Positions 1 to 9,668 are shown, numbered from the stretch's first letter. The stretch: 64,000 bases of DNA from DASQZK01 sp963809925 (GCA_963809925.1 CAWELH010000005.1:248001-312000); one strand, 5' to 3'. Notes: a model not told the origin generated them from the letters alone. Program-made: numbers and translations.

Positions 1-1711
1 ACACCAGAGGAGATTATAGGAAAAACCGTAGCAGATATTACGCATACCGATGATAGAAAGATTACCGAAACCATGATTGCGCAGTTGGGAGACAACGTCG
101 ACCTGTCTGACTATGAGAAAAGATATCTAAGAAAAGACAACACGCCTGTCTGGGTTCATGTCATTGTTTCAGCAGTACGCAATAATAAGGGCAAACATGT
201 GAAGTCCATTGCCACCGTTGAGGATATCTCGCAACGAAAGATGGCTGAGGAAGCGCTTCGTGAAAGCGAGGAAATGTTCCGGAAACTTTTTGAACTCCAC
301 GGCTCAATCATGATGCTCATTGAGCCGGAAACGGGTGAAATCATCGATGCGAATTCGGCAGCTGCCAAATTTTACAATTACTCACGCAAACAATTGCGTT
401 CGATGAATATCAGTCAGCTTAATCAGATGTCGCCTGATGAGCTCAAAGAAAAACGCAAACTTGTTCTTAAAAACAAAAAGGAACAGTTTCAATTCATTCA
501 CCGGCTTGCCACTGGCGAACTTCGCTGGGTTGAAGTCTATTCCTCAAAAATTACCGTTCGTAACAGTGAACTTTTGTTCTCTGTTATTCATGACATCACG
601 GAACAGAAAAATGTTGAAAGGGAATTGATGGAGAGTGAGACACGGTTCAGAAATACCTTTGAAAATGCGGCTGTTGGGATGGCACACATAAGTCCGGAAG
701 GAACCTGGCTTAAAACCAACGACACACTTTGCAGAATCACGGGATATAGCCCGGATGAACTGAAACGCTTGTCGGTTATGGATATAGCACATCCCGAGGA
801 TCTCAGTTTGAATAAACAGCTGATTGATCAGTTAACTTACGGTTCTCTTCATCAAGACACCAAAGAATTACGCTTTATCAGGAAGACCGGAGAAAGTATC
901 TGGGTCCTGATTACGCTGGCCTCGCAATTTAACGCCGATGGGAAAGTTGCACATCTGATCTCCGTTATTGAAGATATTACTGAAAGAAAAAAAATAGAAG
1001 CTGAAATTGAAAAAATAAACAATGAATTAAAAATTGCCAATAACTTCCTCGAAAGTGTAATGCATATTGCCATGCATGACCTGCGTAGTCCTGTTGCGAA
1101 TTTAATAAGCTGTTTCCAGTTAATGGAGGAAACTGAAAATGGTCTTCAGGAAAATAAGTATCTCCTCTATTACAAACTGGCTCTCAATAAATTGAGCACA
1201 ACGCTCGACGGGCTTACAGAACTCCTGCAGTTCCTTCAGATAAAACAGGTACCCGCCCAGTATGTAAATCCCGACGAAATTTTTCGTTCGGTCATCACAG
1301 AAAACAATCTTCAGATCGGTGGAGGAAAAATTAACTATAGCATTAATAAAATCAAAGAAATAGTATATGTCAAGCCTTTTTTCGAAAGCATCATAAAAAA
1401 TCTGGTCGGAAATGCGATCAAATATCAGAAGTGATGAAAGGGTCCTGAATATCGATATTGACTGCCGGCGTGAAAACGGATACGTCGAGATCCATATCCG
1501 GGATAACGGGATAGGAATTGATCTTAACCGTTACCGGAACGACATTTTTAAACCGTTTAACCGGTTTACTGAGAAGGCCCAGGGTACCGGAGTGGGGCTG
1601 TTCCTGATAAAGAATATTATTGAAAAAAATGGCGGATCCATCTCTGTGTCCAGTGAATTCGGCGAGGGAACACACTTTACGTGTTATTTAAAAGAGTATG
1701 ACATCACTTAA
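1..1711 (+). pseudogene. PAS-domain sensor histidine kinase, 5' end outside window, frameshifted
   Basis: The reading frame is open from base 1, so the gene starts before the window. It shows the end of one PAS domain, then two more PAS/PAC units each preceded by an ESE-type linker (about bases 260-600 and 630-990). A HisKA-like segment follows with the H-box AMHDLRSPVANL near base 1070. The N-box NLVGNAIKY is at 1401-1425. The frame then hits TGA at 1432-1434, while the G1 box DNGIGID, F-box and G2 box GTGVGLFLIKN continue in the next frame to TAA at 1709-1711. Removing C1426 joins them as NAIKYRSDER, the normal family sequence. The product would be a cytoplasmic multi-PAS kinase with no visible membrane segment. 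Frame break is seen directly; whether it is biological or an assembly error cannot be told. Confidence 0.9.
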
Positions 1712-2122
1712 TAATTCCCAGGGATAATAGATCGTAGCTTCCTGAACCTTCGGAATATTTATCTGTGTGAAGAAAATGAACCCCTGGCTGAACTAGCTTG
1801 CTCCCCCGAACTTATTGAATAATATTATCCCGGATAATTTTTGCGGAGTTTGTATTTCACTTGAAGAATTCCCCTGATCATATTGCATTTGAGCAAATTT
1901 GCATAATTGTATAAACCTGTAGTTCAATGATCGGTCAATTGAACACGGGATGCAATTTAATGTTATATAAATAATTTAATATTAAAGATTTATAACCATT
2001 TAGAGATGCCCCATCATCCTCTCAAAAATTATTAACATTTCGTGTCCAAATTTCGGTCCCCTGTTCGTCATCACATCAGAGAGTTTAAAATTTATACATA
2101 CGTAAAATTCAAACCAATCGAA
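1712..2122. other. AT-rich spacer, no gene seen
   Basis: This spacer between the kinase and the YCII genes has no open frame with protein character. An upstream extension of the next gene's frame (from 2042) is open but reads as low-quality sequence, so it was not used as a start. No clear promoter or terminator could be assigned. Confidence 0.5.
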
Positions 2123-2461
2123 ATGAAAAAGTTTATTGTTATTTATCATGCACCGGCTGATGCACAAATGGAAACTTCGAACCAAACGCCGGAAGAACAG
2201 GCTAAAGGAATGGAACCATGGATGACCTGGGCTAAGAATTGCGGCGACAAGCTCGTTGACCTGGGAACTCCACTTGGAAATGGTCAGGCCCTCACACCTG
2301 GGGGCAGCTCAGCAAGCACAAAGGATGTCGCCGGCTATTCTGTACTCCAGGCAAAAGATATGGAAGAGGCAAAGGCGCTGCTAAAAGGCCATCCCCACCT
2401 CGGTTGGAATGCCGCCTGCTCTATTGAAGTATTTGAATCCCTGTCAATTCCGGGAATGTGA
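2123..2461 (+). CDS. YCII-related (DGPF superfamily) protein, first copy
   Basis: A 112-residue protein starting MKKFIVIYHAP with the ferredoxin-like YCII fold signature: an N-terminal strand, a helix with the PWMTWAKNCGDKLVD segment, a glycine-rich GNGQALTPGG loop, and a C-terminal GYSVLQAKDMEEA...LKGHPH element. It lacks the DGPF motif of the next gene. YCII/DGPF proteins are commonly encoded beside ECF42 sigma factors, as here; their biochemical role is not established. The start at 2123 was chosen because the 27 residues upstream in frame look non-coding. It ends 34 bases before the second copy starts, so the three genes to 4150 probably form one operon. Confidence 0.85.
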   Translation: MKKFIVIYHAPADAQMETSNQTPEEQAKGMEPWMTWAKNCGDKLVDLGTPLGNGQALTPGGSSASTKDVAGYSVLQAKDMEEAKALLKGHPHLGWNAACSIEVFESLSIPGM

Positions 2462-2495
2462 CCCTGATTTTTCAATGCCTAAACCCAGCACCACA

Positions 2496-2849
2496 ATGAA
2501 AGAGTATCTTTTATTATTCAGAGGCGGCGACTCGCAACTTGCGCAGCAATCGCCAGAAGCAAGAGACCAGCATATGCAGAAATGGATGCAGTGGATGGGA
2601 GGATTGCAGCAGCAGGACAAGTTTGTCGGTGCACAGCCTCTCGACCAGACCGGAAGGCAGGTTGCCGGAACACAGAAGATTGTAAGTGACGGCCCTTTCA
2701 TGGAAGGTAAGGAAATGGTAGGAGGATACCTTATCTGCAGGGCGAGCACCTATGATGAAGCCGTCAATATCGCACTGGGTTGTCCCATCCTCGAATTCGA
2801 CGATGGAAATGTTGAGGTCAGAGAAATCCAGGAACTGGCTATGCGTTGA
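2496..2849 (+). CDS. DGPF-domain (YCII-related) protein, second copy
   Basis: A 117-residue protein starting MKEYLLLFRGG. It carries the family motif SDGPFMEGKEMVGGYLI near residues 63-80 and the C-terminal helix DEAVNIALGCP. An in-frame ATG at 2475 is an alternative start but adds only PKPSTT. The TGA at 2847-2849 overlaps the TTG start of the sigma factor by four bases, which indicates translational coupling. DGPF proteins are known genomic partners of ECF42 sigma factors; a sensing or accessory role in that regulon is inference only. Confidence 0.9.
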   Translation: MKEYLLLFRGGDSQLAQQSPEARDQHMQKWMQWMGGLQQQDKFVGAQPLDQTGRQVAGTQKIVSDGPFMEGKEMVGGYLICRASTYDEAVNIALGCPILEFDDGNVEVREIQELAMR

Positions 2850-4150
2850 GGAACCACGAAAACATCGGCTCACTTATAGACCATCTTTTCCGGCAGGAAT
2901 CCGGGAAGATGGTTTCTGTGCTGACAAAGATATTCGGCACTCAAAACCTGGAGACTGCCGAGGATGTGGTTCAACAGACTTTTATGGAAGCAATGAACAC
3001 ATGGGAGCTCCAGCGTATCCCGGAAAATCCGCAAGCCTGGCTTCTCAGGGTGGCAAAAAACAAGACCATCGATATCATCCGAAGAAATAAGCATTCCGTC
3101 CGCTTTGATTTCGCAGCTGATGAAAGGATACTCCTGACGTCCGAATACACTTTATCAACAACTATTGAAAACCTGTTCAAGGATGAAATTGTGAAGGATG
3201 ATCTTTTACGTATGATGTTCGCATGCTGCCATCCCGGCATCTCGCGTGAAAACCAGATCATCATCATTCTCAAAACGCTCTGCGGATTCAGTACATCAGA
3301 GATTGCCAGCGCTTTTATCATTTCGGAAGACCTCGTTTCCAAACGACTTTACAGAACCAAAGAATTTTTCAGGAAGAATAAAATTAAACTGGAAATCCCG
3401 TCCGTCGAGGATTTGAAATTCAGGACTCATGCCGTTCTGAATTCCATTTACCTGATGTTCAATGAGGGTTACTATTCAAGCCATTCCGAAAACTTAATCA
3501 GGGAGGAATTGCTTCGGGAAGCTATTATGCTCTGCAAATTACTTTCGCAGAATACACATACACAGCTGCCTGAAGTTTTTGCATTGATAGCCCTGATGTG
3601 TTTCCACTCTGCACGGAGCGAAAGTCGATTGACTTCTCAGGGAGAGATTATTCTACTGCCATTGCAGGACCGGAGCAAATGGGACCGTGAGCTGATCGCC
3701 GAAGGTAACCGGTATCTTAACATTGCAGCGTTTGGAAATGAAGTCAGTGCCTATCACCTTGAGGCGGCCATCGCATATGAACACTGCGTGGCTGCTACTT
3801 TTGACAAAACCAACTGGAAGCAGATCCTGAAGTTATACGAATGGCTGTGCAAAATATCCCCTTCCCCAATCGCCTCGATGAATAAAGCCATTGCAGTAAT
3901 GCAGGTTCATGGTCCCGAAAAAGCAATAGAAGCACTTGGCCAGATTGACGACCAAAAAAAGCTGGAGTCCTATTATCTCTATCATTCCCTGCTGGGTGAA
4001 ATATATACCCGGCTCAATAAACATTCAGAGGCCAGAGAACAGCTTGAAACAGCCATTCGACTGACACAGTCGGATACAGAAAGAAGAATCCTGAAGGACA
4101 AGATCATGGCACTGGAGGATAATGCTTCTAATCTTCCCTTACCAGACTGA
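2846..4150 (+). CDS. ECF42-type RNA polymerase sigma factor with TPR-like C-terminal extension
   Basis: A 434-residue sigma factor, far longer than a minimal ECF (about 190 residues). Region 2 lies at about residues 8-80 (LIDHLFRQESGKMVSVLTKIFG, AEDVVQQTFMEA, PQAWLLRVAKNKTIDIIRR). Region 4 follows at about 115-175 (GFSTSEIASAFIISEDLVSKRLYRTK). The rest is the DUF6596-type extension with a helical, TPR-like end (AMNKAIAVMQVHGPEKAIEAL). This architecture and the upstream DGPF genes match the ECF42 group, which has no classical anti-sigma factor; the extension is thought to control activity. The start is TTG at 2846, overlapping the preceding stop, because region 2 would be cut by the next ATG. 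The 3' end overlaps the convergent hydrolase gene by 23 bases. Confidence 0.9.
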   Translation: MRNHENIGSLIDHLFRQESGKMVSVLTKIFGTQNLETAEDVVQQTFMEAMNTWELQRIPENPQAWLLRVAKNKTIDIIRRNKHSVRFDFAADERILLTSEYTLSTTIENLFKDEIVKDDLLRMMFACCHPGISRENQIIIILKTLCGFSTSEIASAFIISEDLVSKRLYRTKEFFRKNKIKLEIPSVEDLKFRTHAVLNSIYLMFNEGYYSSHSENLIREELLREAIMLCKLLSQNTHTQLPEVFALIALMCFHSARSESRLTSQGEIILLPLQDRSKWDRELIAEGNRYLNIAAFGNEVSAYHLEAAIAYEHCVAATFDKTNWKQILKLYEWLCKISPSPIASMNKAIAVMQVHGPEKAIEALGQIDDQKKLESYYLYHSLLGEIYTRLNKHSEAREQLETAIRLTQSDTERRILKDKIMALEDNASNLPLPD

Positions 4151-5213
4151 TTAGTATGCTGTCAAACCTTGCAGCTTCTTCAAAATTGGGAGAATGCGCT
4201 GAATTCTCAAAGGTAAAAAACCTCTTTTCCGGGGCCTTCAAACTATCAAAATATTCTCTGGCTACAGCATATGAGGTTTGGTAGTCATACTTTCCCTGGA
4301 ACATGTAAACGGGGACTTGTTGTGCCGGCAATTGTTCAAAGAAATTTGTCTGCATAACTTCAGGCCACAGATGTTCCATAGAGAAGCCCATTCCCTTGAA
4401 ATAGTTTATCTTATCCGCAATGGTATACTCATGGTACCGGAATATTGCCTTCATCGCTTTGGTATAGAAATTTCCGGATCGTATTGCGCCCCGGTACCGG
4501 GTAACATACTTTCTCTCCGTTATAACTTTATCTATTGACTGTTCCTCCGGCAGGTACGGCGGTCTTCCAAGTGTCTCGATCTCCTGTATCGCCTTTGTAT
4601 CGTTGTTCTCTCTTGCATTTTCCAGAACAAAATCATAGGATATCTGCTCTGCCCTCAGCTGTTCGACAACCTGTCCGATGGCGAAGTATGCTTTGTACAT
4701 CGTTGGATACCGGTTCACGGTATACGATCCAAGCATAGTGCCCCAGGAATGGCCCATCAGGTAGATTTTATCCTGGCCGAATCTAGTGATCAGGTACCGG
4801 GAAACCGCTGCAGCATCCTCAATGAACTGTTCGAGCGTCATCGTTTCAGGCGGGATATTTTCATAATAAGACATGCCCGATCCCCGCTGGTCCCAGTAGC
4901 AAACTGTAAAATGATCTTCCATAGCGGTTCCAAAGTACTTCAGGTAGGGATATTCCGGACTTCCTGGTCCACCGTGAAGATACAGGAGAACCGGATTAAG
5001 GGTGTCAGCGCTCCGGAGGATCATCTTTTGCTGTACACCGTTTATATCCAGTGATTCAATCACCGCCAGGCTGCGCGGAAGCACTTTCCCTTCTCCGTCG
5101 CGGAAAGGGCTGGTCTTACCCGGCGAGTTGATGAAAAGGAGAAGAATCAGGAGCAGAAGAAGTCCGATCATGCCGGAAAGGACGTAAAGGAAAATTTTCA
5201 GAATTTTTTTCAT
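4128..5213 (-). CDS. Membrane-anchored alpha/beta hydrolase (S33 / proline iminopeptidase-like)
   Basis: A 361-residue protein with an N-terminal hydrophobic anchor (about residues 5-28, rich in L/I) and then an alpha/beta hydrolase domain. The oxyanion-hole motif HGGPGSPE, the WDQRGSGMS motif and the nucleophile elbow GHSWGTMLGSY (Ser about 156) are typical of the proline iminopeptidase (S33) family. A likely acid in GKYDYQ and the catalytic His in ENSAHSPNFEE lie near the C-terminus. The start at 5213 puts MKK before the anchor; 15 further in-frame residues upstream are unlikely. The enzyme probably faces the periplasm. Its substrate cannot be deduced. It is convergent with the sigma factor gene and overlaps it by 23 bases. 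Confidence 0.85.
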   Translation of the reverse strand: MKKILKIFLYVLSGMIGLLLLLILLLFINSPGKTSPFRDGEGKVLPRSLAVIESLDINGVQQKMILRSADTLNPVLLYLHGGPGSPEYPYLKYFGTAMEDHFTVCYWDQRGSGMSYYENIPPETMTLEQFIEDAAAVSRYLITRFGQDKIYLMGHSWGTMLGSYTVNRYPTMYKAYFAIGQVVEQLRAEQISYDFVLENARENNDTKAIQEIETLGRPPYLPEEQSIDKVITERKYVTRYRGAIRSGNFYTKAMKAIFRYHEYTIADKINYFKGMGFSMEHLWPEVMQTNFFEQLPAQQVPVYMFQGKYDYQTSYAVAREYFDSLKAPEKRFFTFENSAHSPNFEEAARFDSILISLVRED

Positions 5214-5596
5214 AGTAGTCACAGGTATAGTTTTATTGAGGGGGAAATTCAAATGCATTGTATTCGTTTTATGTCAATCGGCTATGTTGTCATCCGTACA
5301 TTTTGAGCCCGCGATGATGTTAGTGTAAATATAAACAAAAGCACGCATTTCACTAAAATAAGCGTCGGCATGAAGGATTATGTTTCTTACAATGGGTAAA
5401 ACAGGTTTCAGAAAACCCCCTCCTGAATAAGTTAAAAAACTATTTACAGGAATAATCTAAAAATTTACGGCTGATTTCCTCAATTTAAAAGTTCTAAAAG
5501 ATTATTTTTAATTTTTCATTGATTCTCAGCAAAGGCGTATGATTGCAACACACACATATTTTACTTACAAACATTCCATCCATGATATCCGATAAT
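5214..5596. other. AT-rich divergent intergenic region
   Basis: This spacer separates the divergent hydrolase (minus) and rhamnosidase-like (plus) genes, so promoters for both are expected here. I could not assign a convincing TTTG / TAnnTTTG pair by eye and saw no gene. Confidence 0.4.
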
Positions 5597-7903
5597 ATGA
5601 AACGCATTACAAAATCCGCATTAATAAATATCATCCTCATCATACTGTTACCTGTCCCGTTCTATTCCTGCCATATCAGCCATAATGCCAAATGGATCAC
5701 CCCGCAAGGTGATCCGGGCAAACCGGACCAGTGGATATGTTTTCGTAAAGAAATAAATATCAGTACTATTCCTCAGCAGGAACTGGCACAAATTGCTGTA
5801 GATTCAAAATACTGGCTATGGATTAACGATTCACTGATCATTCGGGACGGATCGCTTTTGAGGAACATAAACCCTGAGGATACATGGTATGACGAAGTAA
5901 ATATTGCCCCTTTCCTAAAGGAAGGTAAGAATGTACTTGCCGTTCTCGTCAATTATTTTGGACGGGGAGGATTAAACCACAACAGCAGTGGTAAGGCTGG
6001 ACTGTATTTCAACAGTACCTCCGTTAAATCCGATGCATCATGGAAAGTAATGGTGCACCCAGCTTATTATTCCCTGAGGGACGAAAACTCAAATTACCGG
6101 TATGCTGTTCAGAGCATCGGATTTAATTCAAATGCGGATGTGCAATGGACAAAACTGACTTTTGACGACCGGGAATGGGCTCCGGCAGTCGTAGTGGGGG
6201 AGCCGACTGTTGCACCGTGGAACAAACTGATAAAAAGGCCGATTCCGCAATTTAAAGATTACGGTCTTTCATACTTCTTAAAAACTGATAGAAAGGGGGA
6301 TACCATAATCGCCACCCTTCCCTATGCGGCACAGGTCAATCCCTATTTTAAAATCCGGGCGCATAAAAACCAGAAAATAGAGATTTGTTCCGACACCTAT
6401 TCATTAGGAAACCTAAGGCATGCCAACAGTATTAAAACAGAATATATCTGCCGGGAAGGACTACAGGAATACGAGATGCCACACTGGATTTCAGGCCAAA
6501 AGATATTTTTTATCCTTCCATCGGATGTTGAAATTGAAGCGTTAATGTTCAGAGAGACTGGCTACGATACCAGTCTGAAACGGCGGTTTGTATCCGACGA
6601 TCCATTCCTTAACACACTTTGGGAAAAATGTCAGCGAACGCTGTATATCTGCACCCGGGAATATTATATGGATTGCCCTGACAGGGAACGTTCGCAATAC
6701 GGGGGTGACGTGGCGAACATGATCAACCAGTCGTTCTATGCGTTCGATACAACAATTTATGCCTTAGACCGCAACTCACTTTTAAACGTTTTTCACTGGC
6801 AGCGTCCCGATTCAACCATTTATATGCCTTACGGTGGCACAGCAAATGAAGAACTTCCTTTGCAGATGCTCTATTTAACGGGTTATCATGGGATCTATCA
6901 GTACTTTCTTTATACCGGTGACACGGCAACCGTTAGAAGTGTTTTCCCGGCGATAAAAACCTACCATGCCCTGTGGCAGACTGATGAAAGAGGCCTGGTG
7001 AAACAGCGTAAGGGAGACTGGTACTGGAGAGACTGGGGCGCCAATATTGATGAGAGATTGCTGGATAATGTGCTCTATGCCGATGCACTCCGCAGTGATA
7101 TAGAATTTGCCAGGGTTTTGGGCGACGAGCAAGATTTAAAATTTTATCAGAACAAGTATGATGAGCTGAAGAAAGCCATCAATACCAATTACTGGGATGG
7201 TGATGCATACCGTTCCACAGGCTTTACATCCGAACCCGACGACAGAGGAAATGCCATAGCGGTGCTTGCAGGGATTGCCGACAGTTCAAAATTTGATGAG
7301 ATCACTTCAGTTCTTAAGAAAAGCTTCTTTGCCAGCACATATATGGAACGTTTCGTTTCCGAGGCGCTTTTCCAGATGAATGAAACGAGGACAGCACTGG
7401 AAAGGATGAAAACGCGCTATAACGACATGGTATACTCACCGTACACGACCATCTGGGAACAATGGACCTATAACGGTACGCGGTACAGTACATCGACTTA
7501 TAATCATGGCTGGTCGTGCAGTCCCCTGCACCTGTTGTCACAATATATTTCCGGCATAAAACCGTTGGCTCCGGGGTTTTCTTACTACCAGATTATACCA
7601 AAAACACCGGGTTTACACAGGGTTTCCTGTATGGTGGAATCACCGGCAGGAACGATCGACGTGAGGATGGATTTCGAACAGTGGCAATATCTGATGGAGA
7701 TCTACTCTCCGCCTTCTACGGTTGTAAGAGTAGGCATACCTAAACGGTATTATCATAATATTCTTAAAATTAATGGAACCATTCTCAGGAACCGCGTTGG
7801 CAGAAAAAACAGGGAGGTTGAAAATATTATGTTTACCGGGGAAGATGCCGGTTATTTTTACTACGATATGAAACCGGGTAAGTGGCTTGTAGAGGCATTT
7901 TAA
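5597..7903 (+). CDS. Alpha-L-rhamnosidase-like glycoside hydrolase (six-hairpin, GH78-type), lipoprotein
   Basis: A 768-residue protein beginning MKRITKSALINI with a hydrophobic signal ending in FYSC, a probable lipoprotein signal. An N-terminal beta-sandwich domain (WICFRKEINI ... WLWINDSLIIRDGS ... YFGRGG) resembles the Bac_rhamnosid_N domain. It is followed by the (alpha/alpha)6 catalytic barrel with YMDCPDRERSQYGGD, a variant of the GH78 DCP-R-ER signature, then WGANIDERLLDN and TIWEQW. A C-terminal sandwich has the typical HGWSCSPLHLL...GIKPLAPGF pattern. The family releases terminal L-rhamnose from plant polysaccharides such as rhamnogalacturonan. ATG 5582 and an open frame from 5543 are alternative starts. 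No SusC/SusD genes lie nearby, so this is not a classic polysaccharide utilization locus. Confidence 0.85.
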   Translation: MKRITKSALINIILIILLPVPFYSCHISHNAKWITPQGDPGKPDQWICFRKEINISTIPQQELAQIAVDSKYWLWINDSLIIRDGSLLRNINPEDTWYDEVNIAPFLKEGKNVLAVLVNYFGRGGLNHNSSGKAGLYFNSTSVKSDASWKVMVHPAYYSLRDENSNYRYAVQSIGFNSNADVQWTKLTFDDREWAPAVVVGEPTVAPWNKLIKRPIPQFKDYGLSYFLKTDRKGDTIIATLPYAAQVNPYFKIRAHKNQKIEICSDTYSLGNLRHANSIKTEYICREGLQEYEMPHWISGQKIFFILPSDVEIEALMFRETGYDTSLKRRFVSDDPFLNTLWEKCQRTLYICTREYYMDCPDRERSQYGGDVANMINQSFYAFDTTIYALDRNSLLNVFHWQRPDSTIYMPYGGTANEELPLQMLYLTGYHGIYQYFLYTGDTATVRSVFPAIKTYHALWQTDERGLVKQRKGDWYWRDWGANIDERLLDNVLYADALRSDIEFARVLGDEQDLKFYQNKYDELKKAINTNYWDGDAYRSTGFTSEPDDRGNAIAVLAGIADSSKFDEITSVLKKSFFASTYMERFVSEALFQMNETRTALERMKTRYNDMVYSPYTTIWEQWTYNGTRYSTSTYNHGWSCSPLHLLSQYISGIKPLAPGFSYYQIIPKTPGLHRVSCMVESPAGTIDVRMDFEQWQYLMEIYSPPSTVVRVGIPKRYYHNILKINGTILRNRVGRKNREVENIMFTGEDAGYFYYDMKPGKWLVEAF

Positions 7904-7955
7904 CTACAGGTCAATGCTCTGATTTTGCCAATAGCTCTCTAGCCGCATCAGTGCA

Positions 7956-8777
7956 ATGCATTGTTTCAATCATGGAATATGGATTTATGACAGAATACAC
8001 AATAACCCGGCGCCCGCAGATATGGTATTTCTAGGTTCTTCCCATACACTCAATAGTGTTGACGACAAACTTATATCCAGGAAACTGAATGGTATGCAAG
8101 TAATTAATTTCGGATATTGTCGATATGGAAGGAATCTCACGTATGCACTTTTAGAAGAGATCCTATCAACAAAAAAAGTCAGGTATGCAGTCATCGAAGT
8201 AAGGGAAAATGAGGATCATTACAGTCATCCTGTTTTTCCTTTTATTGCTGATAGCCGGGATGTAATATTCGCACGACCATTTTTTAACAAGAAAATGTTT
8301 TCTGATATTTGGAACCATCTCGCTTATAAAATTGAAATTACCCAAGATAGAATGTACCTGCAAGAGAACATAGTACCTTTCAGGAAAAGTGACTTCGGCT
8401 ACAGCCCTGTCATGGATACACTCTCCTCCGCCCTGCTGAATGAAATAATAGAAAAGCGGCAGGGCCCAATGCAAAAAGTTTCGGAGCTGGAAATGAATTT
8501 TAATAATACATTTGCAAGAGGCTATATCAGGAAAATCGCCAGGCTCTGTCACAAAAATAAAATCACTATGTACTTTCTGTATCTTCCATCCTGCCGGAGT
8601 ACTTTTTCCGCTCCTTCTGATTTGGAATTATACAAACGTTACGGAAATGTTCTGATCCCACCCGACTCGATCCTTTCAGAGACGAACTACTGGTTTGACG
8701 AGGGACATCTTAACAGTGCAGGTGGTGCTGCGCTTTCTAAATGGCTTGCGGATATTATGAAAGAGGATATACAATGA
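7956..8777 (+). CDS. SGNH-hydrolase-like protein, N-terminus probably truncated
   Basis: A 273-residue protein with the block MVFLGSSHTLNSVDD near residue 23 (GSSHT resembles the GDS nucleophile block of SGNH enzymes) and WFDEGHLNSAGGAALS near the C-terminus (the D-x-x-H block). Relatives are usually found with O-acyltransferases and begin with a membrane anchor. Here the frame is closed by TAG at 7932-7934 and no anchor is encoded, so the N-terminus may have been lost. The middle region (RYAVIEVRENEDHY) is typical of these extracytoplasmic proteins. Function is likely esterase- or acyl-transfer-related but is inference. Its stop overlaps a 35-codon ORF in an ATGA. Confidence 0.6.
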   Translation: MHCFNHGIWIYDRIHNNPAPADMVFLGSSHTLNSVDDKLISRKLNGMQVINFGYCRYGRNLTYALLEEILSTKKVRYAVIEVRENEDHYSHPVFPFIADSRDVIFARPFFNKKMFSDIWNHLAYKIEITQDRMYLQENIVPFRKSDFGYSPVMDTLSSALLNEIIEKRQGPMQKVSELEMNFNNTFARGYIRKIARLCHKNKITMYFLYLPSCRSTFSAPSDLELYKRYGNVLIPPDSILSETNYWFDEGHLNSAGGAALSKWLADIMKEDIQ

Positions 8778-8881
8778 TCAGTATTAAAATAGGATCTTAT
8801 TTGCCGGTATGGTCAATTCTGAAGGATGTCTTAGAATTGGACTCCGAAGCCCGTTTACTCTTAAAGATCACGAATTCGTAA
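8774..8881 (+). CDS. Tiny ORF overlapping the SGNH-like gene, unrecognised
   Basis: ATG at 8774 overlaps the preceding TGA in an ATGA and opens a 35-residue frame ending LEARLLLKITNS-like (exact end ...LLLKITNS). I recognise no domain. The overlap suggests translational coupling, but it may equally be the leftover start of a larger deleted gene, such as the membrane partner usually found with SGNH-like proteins. Confidence 0.25.
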   Translation: MISIKIGSYLPVWSILKDVLELDSEARLLLKITNS

Positions 8882-8911
8882 TATTGTGCTGATAATTTTA
8901 AATGGAAAATT

Positions 8912-9472
8912 ATGAACGTCCTGTTTTATGCTGTCTGGTTCAGCTGGTTTTTATCCGAATTTCTTGTTAACCGCCTGTTTCGTTCAAAATTAAAAGATTC
9001 GAAGGATCTTGATAAAGGTTCTGTGCGGTTAATCTGGATAACGATTATGACTTCAATGGTTGTGGGTGTTTTTTGCAGTAACCGTTTCCATTTCCCGATA
9101 TATCAATATGAAAGTATTACCTATATCGGCCTGGGACTCATTCTTACCGGGATGATCATCAGATTTATGGCAATCCGGACTCTTGGTGCATCCTTTACGG
9201 TTGACCTGGCCGTGAAAGAAGAGCAGAAACTCATCACGACCGGTCTGTACAAATACATCCGCCATCCCTCCTATTCGGGTTCACTGCTTTCATTTGCAGG
9301 ATTCAGCATGACGTTGAACAACTGGCTGAGTATGGCAGTGATCCTGATTCCGGTAACAAGTGTAATTATATACAGAATTAATCTGGAGGAAAAGTTGCTC
9401 CTGTCGGTCCCTGGCATGGCATATTCCGAATATGTAAAAAAGACCTCACGGCTTATCCCCTGGATTTATTAA
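8912..9472 (+). CDS. Isoprenylcysteine carboxyl methyltransferase-like (ICMT/PEMT) membrane methyltransferase
   Basis: A 186-residue integral membrane protein with about four to five hydrophobic segments. The C-terminal half has the family signature GLYKYIRHPSYSGSLL followed by NNWLSM and EEKLLLSVPGMAYSEYVKKTSRLIPWIY, matching the ICMT / phospholipid methyltransferase group in which the RHP and the EE...Y elements bind S-adenosylmethionine. Bacterial members methylate unknown small or lipid substrates. The ATG at 8912 is the first in frame and lies about 30 bases after the tiny ORF, so it may belong to the same transcript. Confidence 0.85.
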   Translation: MNVLFYAVWFSWFLSEFLVNRLFRSKLKDSKDLDKGSVRLIWITIMTSMVVGVFCSNRFHFPIYQYESITYIGLGLILTGMIIRFMAIRTLGASFTVDLAVKEEQKLITTGLYKYIRHPSYSGSLLSFAGFSMTLNNWLSMAVILIPVTSVIIYRINLEEKLLLSVPGMAYSEYVKKTSRLIPWIY

Positions 9473-9517
9473 CTGCAACCGGTATTTCTTTCTTCCTGGA
9501 TTCTCCTCCCGTCATTT

Positions 9518-9668
9518 TTATTCCGCAACGATTAATTTGAATCTGCCGAGGTAGATGTCAAAGGATTTGTCGCATGCGTTGATCTTCACATTTTCAAGAA
9601 CAAAAGCCAACGGCCCATGTTCATAAGATCGGTACCATTCTTCAAATTCCGGGAAATATGAAAACGAT
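9518..9668 (-). pseudogene. Unidentified C-terminal gene remnant
   Basis: On the minus strand about 47 codons read as good protein (YFPEFEEWYRSYEHGPL ... INACDKSFDIYLGRFK...) up to TAA at 9518-9520, then the frame closes just inside the next gene's start at 9658. It has no start codon and no recognised family. The composition and the natural-looking end suggest the tail of a lost gene on the minus strand. Confidence 0.4.
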
